This document shows positions 60,216-64,000 of a DNA stretch of 64,000 nucleotides, one piece after another. Position 1 is the stretch's first letter; each line of letters opens with the position of its first letter. Location: NCBI GenBank assembly GCA_905221605.1, contig CAJNDS010002375.1, forward strand, positions 1-64,000, read 5' to 3'. The notes beneath the pieces were generated by a model. The model saw only the letters and a program-made list of their open reading frames with translations. It was not told where the DNA came from and did not search any database. A program made the position numbers and the translations under genes. This DNA comes from Symbiodinium natans (Eukaryota; Sar; Dinophyceae; Suessiales; Symbiodiniaceae).

Positions 60216-60637
60216 AGGCTCGAATGCATTCTCTGCAAGCAACGATCAATGTGAGTGCCTGCATATTCTGGAGAGGCAGAGTAGGAGGGAGGGAGAGCGA
60301 GAGAGAGAGTTGGAGAGTTAGTGAGCTAGAGGGAGAGGGAGTGTGTCTCTGTGTGTGTCACCAAAGCAGCTCAGCGAATACACGTCAACACTACTTGATG
60401 CGCCAGGATTCTTCGGCTTTCTCCTGCTCCTCCCGTGCCTGGAACGATAGGCAAAGCACACCCTTTCGTTGCAGACCCGGACTCACACCTGTGCATTCTA
60501 CGGCAGTGCTTCTTCTGGGCTATCTATCATTCCAGGGCTTTCAGAGCCATGCAGGACTACGTGGACAAACCTGTCAACACCCAGGAGGAGTGCTGCAGCC
60601 TGGTTTTTCTGGGACACACCAGACTCCAAGCTCTACC

Positions 60638-60730
60638 CTATACTCCCCTTTGAACCATAACAAAAATAATATTTTTAATACCCTCTTGGGTTTTAGAAAA
60701 ACAAAAAAATTATTCCCAAGGGGGATATAG
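60638..60730. mobile_element. Family A introner-like element, copy 4
   Basis: CTATACTCCCCTTTGAACCA at the left, CCCAAGGGGGATATAG at the right. TACC flanks both sides (60634-60637 and 60731-60734). Confidence 0.9.
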
Positions 60731-61090
60731 TACCTCTGTCCAGTTGTAATTAACAGCCTTCGGCTCGCTCCCCCGGTTGCTCAACTCTGCCTCCTGGCGC
60801 TGCTTCACCGGCTGCGTTGCTGTGGAAGCTGCCACCTCCCCTGGAACAAGCACGCAGCATTGCAGGCATGGGTGCGGGTGCAGCACGTAATCTCAAAGAT
60901 TTTCTCTTCCCTCACAAAGCATTCTGGGACACATGCAGCTGCAGGGCTATATCGCACGCCACAATGCATTCATTCCACCCCGGACATACAACAAAGCGAA
61001 CCCTCAACGCACAGCGTGGCCCCGGGGTCCAGGTCAGTCCGGAAGCCCCGAAGTCCCGTAAAAGCGTAACAAATACTCAAAAAACCACAT

Positions 61091-61130
61091 AAACCCTAAA
61101 CCCTGAACCCTGAACCCTAGACCCTAAACT
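61091..61130. repeat. Interstitial telomere-type array
   Basis: CCCTAAA with CCCTGAA and CCCTAGA variants, directly beside a minus-strand coding-like exon. Confidence 0.9.
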
Positions 61131-61134
61131 CTAA

Positions 61135-62260
61135 CTCACAGCCAGTCTTTCTTCGGATCTCGTTTCCGAAGTACGAAGATGGGCCTTCATCCTCTGACGT
61201 GCTGGGCGACTGCAGCTCCGGCACGTAGTAAAACGAGAGACCCAGGTCGGCGGGCACGTGCCTTCAACAGCATAAGATGGGTCAGGGTTTAGTAAGGGTT
61301 TCGGGTTTAGGGGGTTCAAAGGTTGAGGGTTCAGGGTTTAGGGTTGGAGGTTTTTCAAGAACTGTACTTATCACCGGGTTATGGTTCATGGTGCTTCATA
61401 ACCCAATAGCTGTCCTTATAACCGGGCGACAAGTACCATGAACCTCCAAGTAGGGCGTGGAAGGGTGCCTTCTTTGAGGCATGGCTCTCACGCGGTTCAA
61501 AGAACCTGCTTGAAAGCAGTCTTAAGGAGGGTTGAGGCCCGGGGCACCAGAAAGTTAAGCTCCAGCTTCGCGCTTTGGTTGTCAGTGTCTCAAAAAGATG
61601 ACGGTGGCCCAGAAAGAATATGCACGGAAAGATGAAGGAACCCTACTATGACCACCACAAAGGGACCCGAACTCAGAGCGATCGCCATTTAGGGCAATTC
61701 AGGGTTTAGGCCCCGCAGGGTTCGGCCTCCAAACCCTCTCCCAAGATGTGCATCGGGGGCGCAGCGTGCCGGAGAAGTTCTGAAACAGCACTTCCAGGAA
61801 CAGCTTGTCGTCTCCGAAGGCTCGGATGCCAGTCGCGAACATGACGGGATAGTCCACGTAGCCTTCGGTTTGAGCATGCTTTCGGTATCTACACCAGCCT
61901 GCCCTGGATGTAGCATAAAGCACACAGGCGACGCTCCCCCCTTGTTAGGCTGGGCGATATACCGCCTTTCGAGCCCCGAACCTGCAATGGAGTCGGAGGC
62001 CGTACCGAGCTGGATCTACTTTGTTCCGTAGGCCAACCACAAACCCTAAGCCCTAAGCTGCCCACAAGTGAGCTGCAGCCCGAAGCTGCTTCGGATGTCG
62101 GGGAGCTGGGAGTTCAGAGGACGACTCCTCACCCTTGTGTAGGATTTGTGCAGATCCCCTCTCCTCACCCCCGCATAGGCTTCCGAGAATCCCCGCATCC
62201 TGATGCGGGCCAAGGCGCCGTTGCCCAACACCTGCCGGGAGCAGAGTTTGTGGTCAATAC
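61135..62260 (-). CDS. Multi-exon gene, unknown (partial)
   Basis: Minus-strand exons: about 62240-62060 (GNGALARIRMRGFSEAYAG, then RSRPLNSQLPDIRSSFGLQL), about 61888-61745 (YVDYPVMFATGIRAFGDDKL, then FLEVLFQNFSGTLRPR, after ACCGAAG) and about 61260-61137 (VPADLGLSFYYVPELQSPST, then SEDEGPSSYFGNEIRRKTGC). All three have strong protein-like composition and lie on one strand, so one gene is likely. The middle exon looks like a conserved globular beta/alpha segment. I do not recognise the family. Confidence 0.5.
61378..61450. repeat. Family D2 element, truncated left end
   Basis: GGTTCATGGTGCTTCATAAC at the left, AAGTACCATGAACCTCCAAG at the right. Confidence 0.6.
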
Positions 62261-62739
62261 ACCCTTTTGAATTCGGAACTGAGGTCCATGCCGGATGCTG
62301 TGAACCCGTTTTTGAAGCCGGACCCTACAAACCCTACACCCTACACGAATAGTCTCTGCAGGGTTTTCAGAGAGCCCGGGCTTTGCCGGGATGACGGGTG
62401 TGACTTGCGCCATGCTTCGACTCCTAGAGCCGGAGCAGCGGCTCATGAGTTGCAATGGGATCCTTAAGCCGGTTCCTAAGAGGTCTCACACAGAAGGCTA
62501 CCATATTGGGCATCCAGGGAACCACATACAAGTACAATGCGGTCGCCTCAGACTCTCTCATGACTATGACAGGGTTTTCTTAGCAAGAGGACCATTCGAG
62601 GTACACAGTGCAGCCCGGGCAATTGCTTCCTGATGCTACATGCACTTTCCAGGATGCATGCGTCCTCTCTGATGGAAGCTTCGCTTTGAACCCGTGTTGA
62701 ATACGGGAACTACAACCCTGAACCGAACTTTACCCCGCA

Positions 62740-63148
62740 AAACGATGTCCAGGCTACACGGGTGTTTCCGAAACTAGGGGCACCGTATCGGGGTCTTTAT
62801 TTTCAGGGAATGTTACTATTCGGGGGTCTAGATTCGGGGTGCCCTGATTTTCGGAAACCTCTTGACACGGGACGCCTCATCGGCTTTCCAGGTCGGTGGT
62901 GGCAAGTCCTCAGTCGCGAAGAGCAGAGTCCTCGGAAGAGCACAGAGGGGATACAGGGGTTTAACCTTAGGATGTTGCTCCTTATACTTCGTAGTCCCCC
63001 TATTAAACCTCCTATTAAGGACTGTTAGAGAAGGGGGGGAACATCCCATTTCTCCAACTTTGAAGCTTCTGACCTCTAAAGATGGATTTGCAGGTGAGGA
63101 GGAGTTTGGGCTGTCCAACCTTGAATGCAGGGCCAAGGATGAGCTCTA
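62740..63148 (+). CDS. Exons interrupted by family E and C elements, unknown protein
   Basis: The plus strand reads NDVQATR before a family E element and RDASSAFQVGGGKSSVAKSR then VLGRAQRGYRG after it. Removing the element plus one ACACGGG copy keeps the frame (DVQATRDASSAFQ). After a family C element the strand reads SPTLKLLTSKDGFAGEEEFG then LSNLECRAKDELYL, which stops at a family D element. The second join was not resolved. It looks like one gene carved up by three elements in 400 bp; the family is unknown. Confidence 0.45.
62763..62864. mobile_element. Family E element with 7-bp duplication
   Basis: TGTTTCCGAAACTAGGGGCA at the left, CTGATTTTCGGAAACCTCTT with G at the right. ACACGGG is duplicated at 62756-62762 and 62865-62871. 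Confidence 0.85.
62966..63047. mobile_element. Family C element, shortened
   Basis: It starts CTTAGGATGTTGCTCCTTAT and ends GGGGGGGAACATCCC, 82 bp. No flanking duplication is visible. Confidence 0.75.
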
Positions 63149-63292
63149 CTTGAAGGTTCCTGGTACTTAGCTAGCCCAATCATAACTGTACTTCTAGCCC
63201 AACTATCACGACATTAGGACCACTTAAGGGGCTTATCAGTGGGTTATAAATGCAACTAATCATTGGGATAACAAGCACCACGAACCTCCAAG
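63149..63292. mobile_element. Family D2 element
   Basis: CTTGAAGGTTCCTGGTACTT and AAGCACCACGAACCTCCAAG. Flanks are TA and TG. Confidence 0.75.
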
Positions 63293-63446
63293 TGATATCG
63301 GCCTGTCGACCGCGCCCAGGAACCCCTTGAATCCTAGTTCGTTCGCTTAGTTCGTTGAATAAATTTGTTCATGTAACTTGAATGCTTGAGTCAACGAATT
63401 TAATTCGTTTTCAGAAATTTACAACTACTCTTTGCATCCGGTTTCA

Positions 63447-63492
63447 CCCTAAACCCTAAACCCTAAACCCAAAACCCTAAACCCTAAACCCA
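63447..63492. repeat. Interstitial telomere-type array
   Basis: Six CCCTAAA-type heptamers. Confidence 0.95.
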
Positions 63493-63499
63493 ACACCGA

Positions 63500-64000
63500 A
63501 GCCCTCAACCTCAGCTTCTCGTGAGCCTGGATTGCTATTCTTCGGGCTCGCGGCTTCTTCAGGCGCCTCTCCTGATCTCCGGCAGCATGGGATTCCTGGA
63601 ACGGTCTACTACACGGGACTTACTTTATAAGGGTTTCAGGTGTTCAGAGCTTCCGGGGGATTAAGATTTTGTAGGATTCCGAGAGTTCAAGAGCTTGCGG
63701 GCCTTGAGCTTAAGATGTTGTAGGGGCCCTGAGGGTTTGGGGTTTAAGGTTTTCACAAGGGTTGCGGACTGTTTTTGTGGCAAGCCCCCCCCCCCCCCCC
63801 CTGCCCATTCTCAACCTCAATCCTTTCCCATGCGCAACGCAAGCCTTCACGATCTGGATGCGCATTCTGGGAGGTGCCGATTCCTTCGATGGCACTTCCG
63901 ACCTTTTCTCTCAAAGTTCTGGAGTGCTGGGGGGGGGGGGGTGAAGAGGTTTTGCAAGTGCTGCTGGTGCCGTGCTGTCCAATGGCAACTTTTCACGAGC
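63500..64000. other. No supported gene at the right edge
   Basis: The region has diffuse AGGGTTT motifs, a poly-C run (63786-63801) and a poly-G run near 63931. Short open frames on both strands lack motifs. Confidence 0.4.

Overview
The window reads as nuclear DNA of a dinoflagellate. Four things support this. Coding segments are short exons separated by introns whose inferred 5' splice sites are mostly GC or GA rather than GT, while the 3' sites read AG followed by G. Arabidopsis-type telomere heptamers (TTTAGGG/CCCTAAA) are scattered as about 45 short interstitial arrays. Gene families typical of the group are present (multi-EF-hand, PPR, RCC1-like, FG-GAP receptor, microbial rhodopsin). 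No bacterial operons, Shine-Dalgarno sites, rRNA or tRNA genes were seen. Species was not determined. All exon joins below were made by eye from reading-frame continuity and protein repeat homology, not from transcripts.

Layout. 1-13 kb: repeat-rich, gene-poor DNA with isolated coding-like exons on both strands. 13.8-20.65 kb, minus strand: a multi-EF-hand gene with at least seven Ca2+ loops, and a two-exon PPR gene lying between two of its exons on the same strand. 21-24 kb, minus: exons of unrecognised genes. 24.8-25.8 kb, minus: an RCC1-like repeat protein. 28-33 kb, minus: coiled-coil exons around an intronless N-acylethanolamine amidase/acid-ceramidase-like gene. 33.6-36.2 kb: unknown minus-strand exons and one ubiquitin-like plus-strand exon. 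37.0-38.0 kb, minus: a microbial rhodopsin whose helices C, D, F and G carry channelrhodopsin-like motifs. 39-47 kb: scattered exons including a CAP-Gly piece and a membrane protein. 49.2-51.5 kb: a composite repeat unit with inverted ends and no convincing gene. 52.5-57.0 kb, minus: a large FG-GAP/EGF/GCC2 receptor with one membrane span and a TIR-like cytoplasmic domain, preceded by a secreted FG-GAP paralogue. 57-64 kb: microsatellites and further exons on both strands.

The most distinctive system is a set of small terminal-inverted-repeat elements, about 55-270 bp, in at least seven families. In families A, F, G and H the ends are 5'-CT...AG-3' and insertion duplicates 4 bp. Where the host gene is clear, the duplicated 4 bp starts with GT or GA in the sense direction. 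Element plus target copy then forms a complete intron: the target supplies the donor and the element supplies the AG. Families C (9-bp duplication), D (2 bp) and E (7 bp) sit in or beside introns too. A second layer is telomere-heptamer arrays that are themselves flanked by direct repeats (11 bp at 15.2 kb, inside a family G intron; 15 bp at 43.4 kb), as if telomeric DNA had been inserted at breaks.
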